NCBI GenBank assembly: GCA_039024315.1
Contig: JBCCQN010000060.1
Coordinates: forward strand, 1-39,288
Direction: 5' to 3'
Source: JBCAWW01 sp039024315
GTDB lineage: Bacteria; Bacteroidota; Bacteroidia; J057
DNA length: 39,288 nt
The first letter of the stretch is position 1. The number at the start of each line of letters is the position of its first letter. Of this stretch, positions 1-8,880 are shown in pieces. The translations under genes and the position numbers were made by a program. A model generated the notes under the pieces. The model was not told where the DNA came from. It did no database searches and saw only the letters and a list, made by a program, of their open reading frames with translations.

Positions 1-758
1 CGATTCGAGAGTAAAAACTTAGTATCTGCTAGGCCATAAGACCAAACAGTAGTGGCCATCAGGGATTCGCTTGGCTCTGGTTTATCAACCAAAATCGAAC
101 TCAAGCTAAAGATCCCTAGACCTGTTTCTGCGATTAATTCATTCTTTTTGTATGCGTCCACGAGTGTACTCACTCGAGTCTGCATATCTAGATTTACACC
201 ACTAGGGAGGATATTCTGTATTCCGTCTAGTAGTTCGACCTCTAGTTTATTTGAGCCTGTATTTTCTAGCCAAGAGCGTTTGACCCAACCATAGTGCTCA
301 CTGCTTTCCCAGAGGTAGCAGAAGCGAAGCTGTAGATCGAGATTATGTTCCTCAAATACGAGCTTATGTCCGCATACGTGCTTATAGAGGTGGCGTTCTA
401 CGGAGTAGGCACCCTCATAACGATCTGAAAATGGCTCCCATAAAAACCGCTTGGCTTCCTTTCTAACCAAGAAGATGCTTTTTGAACCCGTTAAATCTAC
501 CGAGTCTTGAATCTTGTCATCGGTGTAGTAGGGAAAATAGGAATGCTGCGGGTTTTTGCGACCAGCCGTCAAACTACCGTTACTGGAAATAAACATCCAA
601 AGATCACAAGCGCTAACTATGCTCATGAAAAATGGTCGCATCTGATCAAAGTGCTTAATCTGATAATAATCCTCCCCTTCTAATTGGACAAAATTTCCTG
701 AAACTGATTTTTCTGGAGCGATAAAAGGGGTATTGCCAATGAAAAGCGCCTCTTGCAT
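1..758 (-). CDS. Partial cytoplasmic protein, probable N-terminus of a GH94/GH149-like glycoside phosphorylase
   Basis: An open frame runs from an ATG at 758 off the left edge (252 codons, no stop). An in-frame TAG four codons before that ATG fixes the start. There is no signal peptide or membrane segment, so the protein should be cytoplasmic. The visible part is rich in aromatic residues and contains SLTAGRKNPQHSYFPYYTD and a later LYKHVCGHKLVFEEHNLDL stretch. I associate this style with the N-terminal beta-sandwich of the long GH94-related phosphorylases, including the beta-1,3-glucan phosphorylases of GH149. That match is from memory of the family; no catalytic residue is in view. It is the last visible gene of the glucan operon, 75 bp after the GH16 gene, and a phosphorylase would turn imported beta-1,3-oligoglucosides into glucose 1-phosphate. 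It could instead be an unrelated carbohydrate enzyme. Confidence 0.6.
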   Translation of the reverse strand, partial: MQEALFIGNTPFIAPEKSVSGNFVQLEGEDYYQIKHFDQMRPFFMSIVSACDLWMFISSNGSLTAGRKNPQHSYFPYYTDDKIQDSVDLTGSKSIFLVRKEAKRFLWEPFSDRYEGAYSVERHLYKHVCGHKLVFEEHNLDLQLRFCYLWESSEHYGWVKRSWLENTGSNKLEVELLDGIQNILPSGVNLDMQTRVSTLVDAYKKNELIAETGLGIFSLSSILVDKPEPSESLMATTVWSYGLADTKFLLSN

Positions 759-833
759 ATGGGTGTAAAACTATTGACGACTAGGAAGTCAGGCCGAACA
801 AAATTGATGGTGTAAAAATAGGAAATGAGCAGC

Positions 834-2120
834 TTATTTTCGAGCGTAAACCCTCACATAATCAATGATAAATTTCTGGCGCTCGATAGTTGGATCAATG
901 CCTTTAAGACCTCCCCAACCACCACCCATGGCAAGGTTGAGAATGATGTTTTGCGCTTTGCCAAAAGGCCAGGCTAGATCACCTTCAGTGTCATTGTAAG
1001 AGAAGTATTTCTCACCATCTACAAAGCCATCAATCCCTGCTGGAGTCCATTCTACTGCGTAGGTGTGAAATTCCTTTTCCATATTCTTGACGGGAAGAAT
1101 TGCAGTTGGCTGATTGCCTAGTTTGAAGTAATACTTACCGCAGTGGACTGATGCGTGAGCCACACCGTCTCCAGTAGTATCATTCATTTCATAACCAACA
1201 CTTTCAAGGATATCGATCTCGCCACAATAAGGCCAAGAAAGCTCGTCGCGATAGTCATCTCCTAAGGTCCAACCTGCTGCCCAATTGCCACGCTCGGCAG
1301 GAACTTTGGCTCTAAATTCGATCTTACCATAGACAAAACTAACTTTACCACGAGTCGTAATTCGGGCTGATGTCCATTCATGGCCCATATCATTTCGGAT
1401 GGCTTCAATGATTAGGTTACCGTCTTCGAGTCGTGCATTCTCAGATCTACCCACAGTATAATATTGAGGTTCATTGTTACCCCAACCCCAGTTACCGATA
1501 TCGTAGGTCCATTTGGTACTATCAGGTAAGCCAGTGCCTTCAAACTCATCCGCCCAAACTACTTCCCAGTTTTGGCCGCTAGTTTCTTGGGTCATGATTT
1601 TAGGCGTAAGCTGATGAGCCTTAAGTAAGGTGAAGCTGAGCTCCTTTAGCTTGGCAATACCTTTGCCTACATGCAGTTTTATTTGATGTACTCCTGCATT
1701 TAAAGGGGTTCCATCCTTACTAAGCGTCTGAAAATCTGCACTAGATTGGGCAAATTTCATGCTGCTGGTAATATTGTAAGTACGACCATCTTTATTATCG
1801 ACGTGATCTTCTACCCATAATTCGGGAAGGCTATCCCCTTCTGCTTGGACGATGACCTCAGTGCGATAGCGGCCGGCTTCCGGAACGTTTATTTCGAAGC
1901 TTATCCAACCGGCTTCTTCTGGGGCTACCACTACAGCATCTGCGCCTTCGCCCATTTTCTCAAAGTTCCCAGACTGATCGGTAAAGGAAGTTGCCACAAG
2001 CTTTACCATAGGGGTGGGAGCGGTTTCTACTACCTCTTTGGGGGTGCTCTCTTTGCAGGCAACTAGCACTAAGGAAAGTGCTAGAAGACTGAAGAGGGTT
2101 CTAATATTAAGAGTGTGCAT
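834..2120 (-). CDS. GH16 endo-beta-glucanase lipoprotein with N-terminal binding domain
   Basis: 428 residues. A lipoprotein signal ends in LVLVAC (Cys22), so the enzyme should be lipid-anchored, probably on the cell surface. Residues about 38-165 form a beta-rich domain resembling a CBM6-like module. Residues about 185-428 are the GH16 jellyroll: VVWADEFEG at the start, WGWGNNEPQYYT, and the catalytic EIDILE at 301-306 (ExDxxE with the beta-bulge residue typical of laminarinase-type GH16; E301 nucleophile, E306 acid/base by family). It ends in the usual IIDYVRVY strand. Laminarinase is the most likely activity, but GH16 also covers lichenases, agarases and porphyranases, so the substrate is inferred from the motif and the locus. 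It follows the sugar porter by 6 bp, so the two are co-transcribed. It is one of two GH16 enzymes here and the only one with an added binding module. Confidence 0.92.
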   Translation of the reverse strand: MHTLNIRTLFSLLALSLVLVACKESTPKEVVETAPTPMVKLVATSFTDQSGNFEKMGEGADAVVVAPEEAGWISFEINVPEAGRYRTEVIVQAEGDSLPELWVEDHVDNKDGRTYNITSSMKFAQSSADFQTLSKDGTPLNAGVHQIKLHVGKGIAKLKELSFTLLKAHQLTPKIMTQETSGQNWEVVWADEFEGTGLPDSTKWTYDIGNWGWGNNEPQYYTVGRSENARLEDGNLIIEAIRNDMGHEWTSARITTRGKVSFVYGKIEFRAKVPAERGNWAAGWTLGDDYRDELSWPYCGEIDILESVGYEMNDTTGDGVAHASVHCGKYYFKLGNQPTAILPVKNMEKEFHTYAVEWTPAGIDGFVDGEKYFSYNDTEGDLAWPFGKAQNIILNLAMGGGWGGLKGIDPTIERQKFIIDYVRVYARK

Positions 2121-2126
2121 GATTTT

Positions 2127-3887
2127 TTATTGTTTTGACTTAACCAACAGTTCTTCCAACTCTTCAAGAGAACGACCTTTGGTTTCGGGTACCGTACGGA
2201 TAATAAATACCAGACCTGCCAAGGCAAAAAGACCGAAAATGAGGAAGGTTGCCGTGCTTCCGATCAATTCGAGTTCTAGCGGGAAAATAAACTGGATTAA
2301 GAAACTTACTCCCGAATTTATCATGCCAACAAATGAAATGGCCGCGGCTCTAACCGCATTGGGGAATAATTCCGAAAATAGTACCCACATTACTGGACCC
2401 AGGGAGAATGCGAAACAAGCGATAAAGCTCAAAATAGCGATCAGGATCAAGGTTGAATTAGCATTGATCGAGGCCGTAATGATGTCATCTCGTTTTTCTT
2501 TGAATACTTCTTCCCCTAAGGTGGATATTACAGATGTCTCAAACTCAGATGCGCTACTAAACTTTTTGTCTTGCAGACTGCTTAAGGGTTGCTGAATCAT
2601 CGTTGGAAGTGAATTCAAACCTTCTTCAGTCAATTCATAACTTGTATTAGAAGACTCCGGATTCGTCGATGCCTTAATGATGTCATCTCCCATTTCTTTA
2701 AACAAGCCTTCTCCTAAAGCCGATTTAACAGTCGCTTTAAAGTCTAGCTCGCTGTCAAAAACTTGATCTTGCAGACTACTTAATGGTTTCTGAATCTCGG
2801 TCGGAAATGAATTCAAATCTTCTGCCGTCAATTCATAGGACGCATTATAGAAACCGTAACTGATCATTCCCATGGAGATGACAATCCCCAAAACCCCATA
2901 GGTTAGGAGGGGCTTGCGACCTAGTCTTTCGATAAAAAGGATGGCTAGGATCGTAAAAACTATATTAATGAAGCCTACAATGATAGATTGCCAAAAAGCT
3001 GCATCTTGGCCCGCACCAGTTTGTTTAAATATCATTGGTGCGTAAAAGAAGACCGAGTTGATCCCCGTGATTTGCTGCAAGATGGCGATTACAATTCCTA
3101 TAGTAAGGACCAGACGAAGAGCTGGTTTAAAGATCTCGGCCATCGAGACCTTCTCTTTATTTTTATCTTCAGAAACATTCTCACGAATAGATTGCAACTG
3201 GGCTTCCGCTTTATCGTTTGCGGTTGCTTTCTTCATCACGTTTAAGGCTTCTTCAAACTTACCTTTCATGATGAGCCATCTTGGGCTACGAGGAACAAAT
3301 AATAATCCAAAGAAATAAAGGATGGCAGGGACTGCTTCTAATCCCAGCATCCATCGCCAATTGAACTCCTTAAATTTCAACGCTATGGCCCATTCCGCAT
3401 CGGATTTGCCTAATTGAAGAATCATATAGTTTGTCACAAATGCGATGAAAAGTCCAAGTACAATGTTGAGCTGATTAAATGAAACCATCTGGCCCCTTAC
3501 CTTTGGAGGCGATATCTCTGCGATGTACATAGGGGCAATAATCAGGGATGCGCCCACACCAATGCCTCCGATCATTCTTGCGATGATCAAGGAGAGGTAG
3601 TCAGGGGCTAATGCTGAGCCAATAGCAGAAATGGCATACAAGATGGCGGCGACACTCAGTACTCTGCGTCTCCCGTATCTATCACTGAGAGGGCCTGCTA
3701 TTAGCATCGCCAGTGTAGCGACTAGGGTCAAGGAAGCAACTGCCCAACCGAGCTCGATAGAAGTTAGATTGAATTCCGGTACTATAAACTCATTTACACC
3801 AGAGATTACGGATGCGTCAAAGCCCATCAAAAAGCCACCCAAGGCGACTATCAAGGCCGTCATGACGATGAATCCTCGTTTTTCCAT
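2127..3887 (-). CDS. MFS sugar porter with a duplicated periplasmic loop
   Basis: 586 residues, about 100 longer than a normal 12-helix sugar porter. Family signatures are present: DRYGRRR at 69-75, VPRSPRWL at 198-205, QQITGIN at 271-277, ERLGRKP at 320-326 and PETKGRSLEELE near the C-terminus. It should import glucose or a small oligosaccharide across the inner membrane, probably with protons. The extra length sits between TM9 and TM10, which the sugar porter topology places in the periplasm: two copies of a 58-residue unit (350-407 and 416-473), each beginning SYELT and ending DDII.AS. It lies between the two GH16 genes, which supports hexose or glucan-oligosaccharide import, but the substrate cannot be read from the sequence. 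Confidence 0.92.
   Translation of the reverse strand: MEKRGFIVMTALIVALGGFLMGFDASVISGVNEFIVPEFNLTSIELGWAVASLTLVATLAMLIAGPLSDRYGRRRVLSVAAILYAISAIGSALAPDYLSLIIARMIGGIGVGASLIIAPMYIAEISPPKVRGQMVSFNQLNIVLGLFIAFVTNYMILQLGKSDAEWAIALKFKEFNWRWMLGLEAVPAILYFFGLLFVPRSPRWLIMKGKFEEALNVMKKATANDKAEAQLQSIRENVSEDKNKEKVSMAEIFKPALRLVLTIGIVIAILQQITGINSVFFYAPMIFKQTGAGQDAAFWQSIIVGFINIVFTILAILFIERLGRKPLLTYGVLGIVISMGMISYGFYNASYELTAEDLNSFPTEIQKPLSSLQDQVFDSELDFKATVKSALGEGLFKEMGDDIIKASTNPESSNTSYELTEEGLNSLPTMIQQPLSSLQDKKFSSASEFETSVISTLGEEVFKEKRDDIITASINANSTLILIAILSFIACFAFSLGPVMWVLFSELFPNAVRAAAISFVGMINSGVSFLIQFIFPLELELIGSTATFLIFGLFALAGLVFIIRTVPETKGRSLEELEELLVKSKQ
2469..2840 (-). repeat. In-frame tandem duplication coding for the porter's periplasmic loop
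   Basis: Two 174-bp units (2667-2840 and 2469-2642 in coding order) start 198 bp apart. They encode SYELTxExLNSxPTxIQxPLSSLQD...FKExxDDIIxAS. The two copies have clearly diverged but keep the same length and many identical residues, so this is an old, retained duplication rather than a recent slip or an assembly artefact. The 24-bp spacer encodes TNPESSNT. Confidence 0.9.
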
Positions 3888-3907
3888 ATCAAATAGAGTA
3901 GTAGTTT

Positions 3908-3938
3908 AAAAAAATGGCCAGGCCCTCATCAAATGGCC
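3908..3938 (-). terminator. Possible intra-operon attenuator
   Basis: In the 65-bp gap between the upstream GH16 gene and the porter, the minus strand reads a GGCCA/TGGCC stem (34-38 with 16-20 of the 3900s) with a 13-nt GC-rich loop, followed at once by A and seven T. This is intrinsic-terminator geometry with a short stem. If active, it would lower expression of the porter, second GH16 and phosphorylase-like gene relative to the surface proteins. Confidence 0.35.
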
Positions 3939-3952
3939 CAGCCCAGAGAGAA

Positions 3953-4795
3953 TTAATTTTCCTGATAAACCCTAATGTAATCCACCTCCATTTCCTGAGG
4001 AAATACGGTGCTGCCATCTGGATTACCCGGTAGGTTTCCACCGACAGCTACATTGAGTATCATATGAAATTTTTCGTTGAAAGGATACCCAGTTGGTAGG
4101 GTAGTGGAAGGCGTAATCGGCTCTCCATATTGGTTGCCATCTACCATGAAGCGTAGACAATCATCCCTCCATAGTAGGGTGAAGGTATGATAGTCCATCG
4201 AAAAGTCTCCTTCTTCTAGTTCATAATAGGCTGACTTAAATCGCCAAAAGTCATGGCCATAGTGAACTGTGCCTAGTACTTCGGCCGGCTTGTTACCGAT
4301 TAGCTCCATAATATCGATTTCACCACTACGTGGCCATCCCCCGAAAGTGTTGTCTGTAGGCAGCATCCAGATGGCAGGCCAAATACCTTGACCTTTAGGC
4401 AGCTTAGCTCGGATATCGATACGTCCAAAACGGAAGTCTGCTTTGTTTTTGGTTACCATGCGAGCAGAGGTATAGTTGTAGCCTTGGAAGCTTTCTTCTT
4501 TCGCTTGAATGACCAATGAGCCGTTTCTGATAAAGGCATTATCGTCTCGGTCCGTATAGTATTCCAATTCGTTGTTACCCCAGCCACAAATGTCTCTGTC
4601 ACAGCCATCTCCTAGGTCAAAGGACCAAGTGTTACGGTCGATCTCAGCGGCATCAAATTCCTCCTGCCAAACTAGGGTATAGGCTTCCACTTCTAGGGGG
4701 AATTCACAGGGTCCTGGGTCTAATACTTTGTCAGGCTGGCAGGAGAGTGCAAACCCAAGCAGTAAGATGAAAAATATTGATTTTAAGTTTTTCAT
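3953..4795 (-). CDS. GH16 endo-beta-glucanase lipoprotein
   Basis: 280 residues. The signal peptide ends in the lipobox FALSC (Cys19). The rest is a single GH16 domain: LVWQEEFD, CGWGNNELEYYT, ARMVTKNKADFRFGRIDIRA, the catalytic EIDIME at 159-164 (E159 nucleophile, E164 acid/base by family), and VDYIRVYQEN at the C-terminus. Laminarinase-type endo-beta-1,3-glucanase is the best call. It has no added binding module, unlike the GH16 encoded at 834-2120. A pair of cysteines around the GDGCDRDICGWG loop (65 and 70) may form a disulfide. It lies 37 bp after the binding-protein gene and is probably anchored facing outward with it. Confidence 0.93.
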   Translation of the reverse strand: MKNLKSIFFILLLGFALSCQPDKVLDPGPCEFPLEVEAYTLVWQEEFDAAEIDRNTWSFDLGDGCDRDICGWGNNELEYYTDRDDNAFIRNGSLVIQAKEESFQGYNYTSARMVTKNKADFRFGRIDIRAKLPKGQGIWPAIWMLPTDNTFGGWPRSGEIDIMELIGNKPAEVLGTVHYGHDFWRFKSAYYELEEGDFSMDYHTFTLLWRDDCLRFMVDGNQYGEPITPSTTLPTGYPFNEKFHMILNVAVGGNLPGNPDGSTVFPQEMEVDYIRVYQEN

Positions 4796-4832
4796 GATGA
4801 AAGGCTTAAATAAACTAAGAAAACAGGCTGAC

Positions 4833-6083
4833 TTATTCCCAGCGAAGTTGGTCGATAAACATCTCTCCTTTGCCCTCTAATCTGAAGGCCACGGTTTTGA
4901 TAATGCTAGGTTCAAGATTGCGAGGACCACTAGCAGAACCTGATCCGTCAGAGGCATTAGAACCTTTGATTTCGCTGATAGAGTTGACCCCAAAAAACTT
5001 CAGCATGGGGATTTCAACTTTAGACCAACCATCCTTCGCTGGCTTGGCCCAATTGGGATCCCATACAACAGCGCTAGTACTGCGATTGAAATCCTCAAGT
5101 TGGATTTGAAAGGAGAGGTCTTTGATATTGTCCGCTTTAATGTAAAAACTCAAGGTAGCGGTCTCTACGATAGGCCGCACATCGACTGGTAGCCATTTGG
5201 CCCAGCTTACCCCAAAAAAAGGTAGGCTGCATTGATCTCCAGTGTAATCCCAGCGGGCATGGATAGATTTGCTGCCAGCAAATGCTTGCTGGTTTGATAC
5301 TTTTACAGTTTGGCAATCTGAATCTACCAGTCCCCAGCCATCCTGATTGATGAAGTCTTCTTCAAACATCTCAATCGGAAGTTTCTTGGGGTCTGGCGCA
5401 ACATACTCGGCTAACCATGGCTCTTCTTCCACTTCTTCATAAAAGACTAGCTTGATATCATCTAGATACACCTCTCCGCTTTGCTGCATTTCGATTTGCA
5501 ACTGCTTAATGTTGCCATAGTCGATCCCTTCTCCTTCGTCGTCAAAATCTTTTAGGGGTACCACGACCTTTTGCCATTCCTCATCGATCGCGATGCGTTC
5601 AAAATATTTGTTGGCCGTGTAGCAAAAAGCCATCGTACTGCTATAATCCTCCAAGGTCAATACGAAGGGTAATCCGTAAGATTTACCTTTAGGGGTACGG
5701 ACATACATTTGGAAGGCAGCATATTCCAGTAAAGGTTGTAAGTCTTTACCCGCATAATCGTCCCATCCCATTCCAAAGCCGACCCATTCGCAACCTTGGC
5801 GTTCCCATTTCAATTTCAGACCAGCATCACCGCTGTATTTTACATCTCGGACTAGCTGAAAGTTTTTGCAGCTGTCCGCGACAATTCCCCATACATTAAG
5901 GGTGTCATCCTGATATAGGTCAGAGGCTACGATTTTATCAATACTCTCTGGCTTCATTTGAGGGGGAGCGCTTTGAGCTCCGTCGTAGAGAGCGATGGGA
6001 CGTAGTTGGATACAGCCGGCCAAGCCGATAAGTATGAGTATTATAGCCAGCTTCGCTGAACGAGTAGTATTAGCACTAGACAT
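4833..6083 (-). CDS. Surface glycan-binding lipoprotein with two related binding domains
   Basis: 416 residues. A hydrophobic signal ends in LAGC (Cys24). Two related beta-rich domains follow, about 55-215 and 245-416. Each has a D.C..... V start, a 'GxKxxxxxWxxxGxxC' segment with a paired Cys, a Trp-rich strand, a 'FVLTLED'/'FQIQLED' strand, a 'W.KV.VP' strand, and a closing 'YLDDIKL' or 'MFIDQLRW' strand. This galactose-binding-like fold is seen in CBM11/CIA30-type modules. There are no catalytic residues that I recognise. With two GH16 enzymes next to it, the likely role is to hold glucan at the surface, as SusE/F-like surface glycan-binding proteins do, though it is not their homologue. 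The gene is only 2 bp from the preceding lipoprotein gene. Confidence 0.75.
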   Translation of the reverse strand: MSSANTTRSAKLAIILILIGLAGCIQLRPIALYDGAQSAPPQMKPESIDKIVASDLYQDDTLNVWGIVADSCKNFQLVRDVKYSGDAGLKLKWERQGCEWVGFGMGWDDYAGKDLQPLLEYAAFQMYVRTPKGKSYGLPFVLTLEDYSSTMAFCYTANKYFERIAIDEEWQKVVVPLKDFDDEGEGIDYGNIKQLQIEMQQSGEVYLDDIKLVFYEEVEEEPWLAEYVAPDPKKLPIEMFEEDFINQDGWGLVDSDCQTVKVSNQQAFAGSKSIHARWDYTGDQCSLPFFGVSWAKWLPVDVRPIVETATLSFYIKADNIKDLSFQIQLEDFNRSTSAVVWDPNWAKPAKDGWSKVEIPMLKFFGVNSISEIKGSNASDGSGSASGPRNLEPSIIKTVAFRLEGKGEMFIDQLRWE

Positions 6084-6085
6084 GA

Positions 6086-7084
6086 CTATAGAGATAGAGG
6101 TTGATCTTGAGTGAAGGTCATATAGTCGATGCCAAACCTTACTGGATTTGGCGGATTTGGCTGAGCACTCATATTGGAAATTAGGAGTACCTGGACGGCT
6201 GTTAATTGACTCAACTCAGCTTCTGAGATTCCTATATCAGCCATAGTGTGGCTAAAGACTTTCCAGCCTGTGTGAGTGACTGGGAAGTCTCCTTCTAATT
6301 GGAAGCTCTTATCTACGCCATCCGTAAAGGTGCCGTCCCCATTCGTATCAGTAAAAAACTGAATCACCGCAATGGTATGAGGAGTGCCATCACCGTATAA
6401 GAAGAAGTTAAAATGCGACTCTTCTGGAATGGTGGTGGGCATACTAAAGTAAGTCTCACCGTTCACCGAAGGGAAAATCTGAATCAGACCTACGAAAAAG
6501 TTTCCTACTACATTATCAGTACCTTCAAAAAAGTAGCAATATTCGCCTTGGCCAGCAGGGATAGCATTGGTACGACCGGTAGCACCAGTAAGCTCAAACT
6601 CAAAGTTGCCAAAAAACAAGCCATCACCCAGATCTTCCTCAAAATTTGTGATTAGGCTCCCCTCATAAATACGTTCCCCAGTAACGGTGATATCTACGCT
6701 CGTAGTAAGAGAGTCTTCTTCAGGTATGATAAGCTCTACGAGACATTCTTCATCACGGAAGAGGGGCAAATCAGAGGTGGTGCCATTCCAAGTAGCGTTT
6801 TCCTGGTTTAATTCACGGTCAAAACCCTCGATGATTTTTACCGCGCCACTCTCTTTACCGGTAATGCGCAGGACCCAATTGATATTTTTACTAAATCCAG
6901 CTGTAAAAAACACCTGCTCGTCAGCGCTAAAATCTACTGAATTTCTACTAGCAGCAATGTCGGTAGTTAACTGAAATTCGCCAAAACGGTCGATTAAGTT
7001 TGGACCGTCGAAAGGATCTGTTTGATGTTGACAAGCAGTGATAACTACACTGATGAACAATAATAGGGAAAGATATTTTTTCAT
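6086..7084 (-). CDS. Hypothetical surface lipoprotein, probable glycan-binding
   Basis: 332 residues from the ATG at 7084, which begins a standard lipoprotein signal, MKKYLSLLLF with ITAC (Cys18). A longer frame starts at 7120 and overlaps the upstream stop as TAATG, but it only adds 12 residues before the signal, so I prefer 7084; the TAATG junction may still couple translation. The mature protein is beta-rich with acidic patches. An N-terminal segment of about 130 residues looks Ig-like, and a C-terminal segment of about 170 residues contains DTNGDGTFTDGVD, an EF-hand-like calcium loop. No family is recognised. Its place between the barrels and the binding protein suggests a glycan-binding or barrel-partner role. 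Confidence 0.7.
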   Translation of the reverse strand: MKKYLSLLLFISVVITACQHQTDPFDGPNLIDRFGEFQLTTDIAASRNSVDFSADEQVFFTAGFSKNINWVLRITGKESGAVKIIEGFDRELNQENATWNGTTSDLPLFRDEECLVELIIPEEDSLTTSVDITVTGERIYEGSLITNFEEDLGDGLFFGNFEFELTGATGRTNAIPAGQGEYCYFFEGTDNVVGNFFVGLIQIFPSVNGETYFSMPTTIPEESHFNFFLYGDGTPHTIAVIQFFTDTNGDGTFTDGVDKSFQLEGDFPVTHTGWKVFSHTMADIGISEAELSQLTAVQVLLISNMSAQPNPPNPVRFGIDYMTFTQDQPLSL

Positions 7085-7119
7085 CGCTTTGCCCTTTGGG
7101 GCTTTAGAGTGATTTGGCA

Positions 7120-8865
7120 TTAGAAATACAAAGAGTAAAGAATAAAAATCTGATCAATTTGATAGGCTCTTTCAGCATCGGTTGCCCGGCTACTATTGAA
7201 CCTTTCCCATTGGATATTGAGAGTGGACATAGAGCTAAAGCGGTATCTAAAACCAGCAGCGATCATAGTCTCATTATCATCAACGATATAACGGCCTGGA
7301 AAGTCGCGCACTTCGTTAAAACGAATCACTTCGGGGATATAATCGTCTCCTACTGAAGTTAGCTGTTTTATACCGGCTAGTAAATCAAAATTGTCAAATA
7401 ATTCGGCTTGGATACCTGCATCCAGAAGACTACTATTCAAGGAAACGGTCTCAATTTCAACCCCCCCTCTTTGGGTTTGTTCAAATTGGTAACCGAGGTT
7501 TACCTTCAGGATATTGTCTATTCCTAACCAGCGATTGATATTGATATCTCCTGTTACTCTTGCAAGGGTAAAGGATTTGAGCTCAGTAGTACCCTGACCT
7601 CTGATTTCTTGCATCTGCATGGCTTCTGCGCCTAATTCTATGGCACTATCTGCTAGCGCATAATCGACGTTCAAGAAAACTCCTCTACGGTTTGCGGTAG
7701 CTCGGCCATAAGGTTGAGTGTTACCAAAGCGAGGATCATAGGGTCTTAGTACATCCGATAGAGCATAAGTGTAAAGTGCTCGATCACGGTTAAGGTCAAA
7801 GATACTAGCTTGGCGAGTAGTACGATCGTTACCAATGCGACTGTAGAAGGTTCTTGAACGATCTAGGTCAACACGGTTACTTTGCGCTCCGATACTAAAG
7901 AAATCAGGACCAACATCTCTAAAACCAAGGGTTATTTGAAGGTTTCGAGGCTTAAGATCTAGTTTGAAGGCGCCTTCGGCGAACGTATCGTCTTTGTCGA
8001 AAGGCTCAGTCTCTTGAGTTTCGAAAATGGAAGACATCCCCATTTCCCCTTCAAAATCAAGTGCCATATTATCATTGTCGAGAATATGGATATTGGCACT
8101 GACCGTTTGAACAGGGTTACGAATACCATTATCAAATCCACCGATAGAAACTGCATCAAAGGTGTTTACATAATTACCGGTGATGCTGCCCCAGCGGTCG
8201 TTTTTTAGCTCGATACTACCACCAGAAACAAAGCGGGTCGGTAGAGAAAAGAAATCCGTTCCGCGCACGCGGGTGAAAAAACCACTAATGTTGATCTCAG
8301 AGAAGATTGCACCGGCACTCAAGCCAAAGTCGATCTTACCACCTTGCATCCGACGAGTACCATCACCATTATAAAATTGCTCATAATCGATTAACTCTTG
8401 TCTAGCGCGGAAGATTTCGGCTTCGTTGACATTAAGACCGGCGTCATGTTGAAAGAGCGTATAAGGGGTCATTTTTAAGTCCATGTCTCCGACGTGATAA
8501 CGGAAGCTATTGCCCACGATACCACGAGCAAAAAGCTCACGTACTTCGACTGACATACCAGAACCAAAGAAACCGCCAAACTCATTTCGGAGACGCAGAA
8601 TACTCTGTACCTCTGTTTTCTCATTGGGAGTAGCATTTATCTTAAGATCTAGCAAGAATTCGCCATCCATCAAGTCGCTTGCGGTAGTAGTATCGGTTTC
8701 GCTGATCGTACCGCCTAGTTGCGTGCGTTGAATGAGCGTACGGCCTAGGCCGTTGATATGAAGATTTTTAGGAATCTCGGTTTGCGCGCTTAGCTCGCTT
8801 GTGCCCAAAACAATCAGAATGAGCCCACAGCAAATGGCGCGTAGTAGTAATTTTGTCCGTAACAT
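7120..8865 (-). CDS. Outer-membrane beta-barrel protein (porin-like)
   Basis: 581 residues with a type-I signal peptide ending ELSAQ near residue 28. The rest alternates hydrophobic and polar residues in short strands with long polar loops, and the last residue is Phe preceded by aromatics (LYSLYF), the usual C-terminal signature for barrel insertion. Early segments such as KTEVQSILRLRNEFG and SFRYHVGDMDL look like those in large Bacteroidota porins. There is no plug domain or TonB box, so it is not a SusC. It is the second gene of the glucan operon, 15 bp after the first barrel, and may be a channel for oligosaccharides or an anchor for the surface lipoproteins. Confidence 0.75.
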   Translation of the reverse strand: MLRTKLLLRAICCGLILIVLGTSELSAQTEIPKNLHINGLGRTLIQRTQLGGTISETDTTTASDLMDGEFLLDLKINATPNEKTEVQSILRLRNEFGGFFGSGMSVEVRELFARGIVGNSFRYHVGDMDLKMTPYTLFQHDAGLNVNEAEIFRARQELIDYEQFYNGDGTRRMQGGKIDFGLSAGAIFSEINISGFFTRVRGTDFFSLPTRFVSGGSIELKNDRWGSITGNYVNTFDAVSIGGFDNGIRNPVQTVSANIHILDNDNMALDFEGEMGMSSIFETQETEPFDKDDTFAEGAFKLDLKPRNLQITLGFRDVGPDFFSIGAQSNRVDLDRSRTFYSRIGNDRTTRQASIFDLNRDRALYTYALSDVLRPYDPRFGNTQPYGRATANRRGVFLNVDYALADSAIELGAEAMQMQEIRGQGTTELKSFTLARVTGDININRWLGIDNILKVNLGYQFEQTQRGGVEIETVSLNSSLLDAGIQAELFDNFDLLAGIKQLTSVGDDYIPEVIRFNEVRDFPGRYIVDDNETMIAAGFRYRFSSMSTLNIQWERFNSSRATDAERAYQIDQIFILYSLYF

Positions 8866-8880
8866 AATCGGTGCGGATAT

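Noticed and set aside
52..294. 80-codon plus-strand frame
   Set aside because: It is antisense to the open minus-strand frame at 1-758 and has no signal or family feature.
2014..2595. 193-codon plus-strand frame
   Set aside because: It crosses the junction of the GH16 and porter genes on the opposite strand; Ser/Asn/Lys-rich low-quality translation typical of an antisense shadow.
7085..7120. Upstream start for the 6086-7084 lipoprotein
   Set aside because: It would place 12 polar residues before a standard lipoprotein signal; the ATG at 7084 gives a normal signal peptide.
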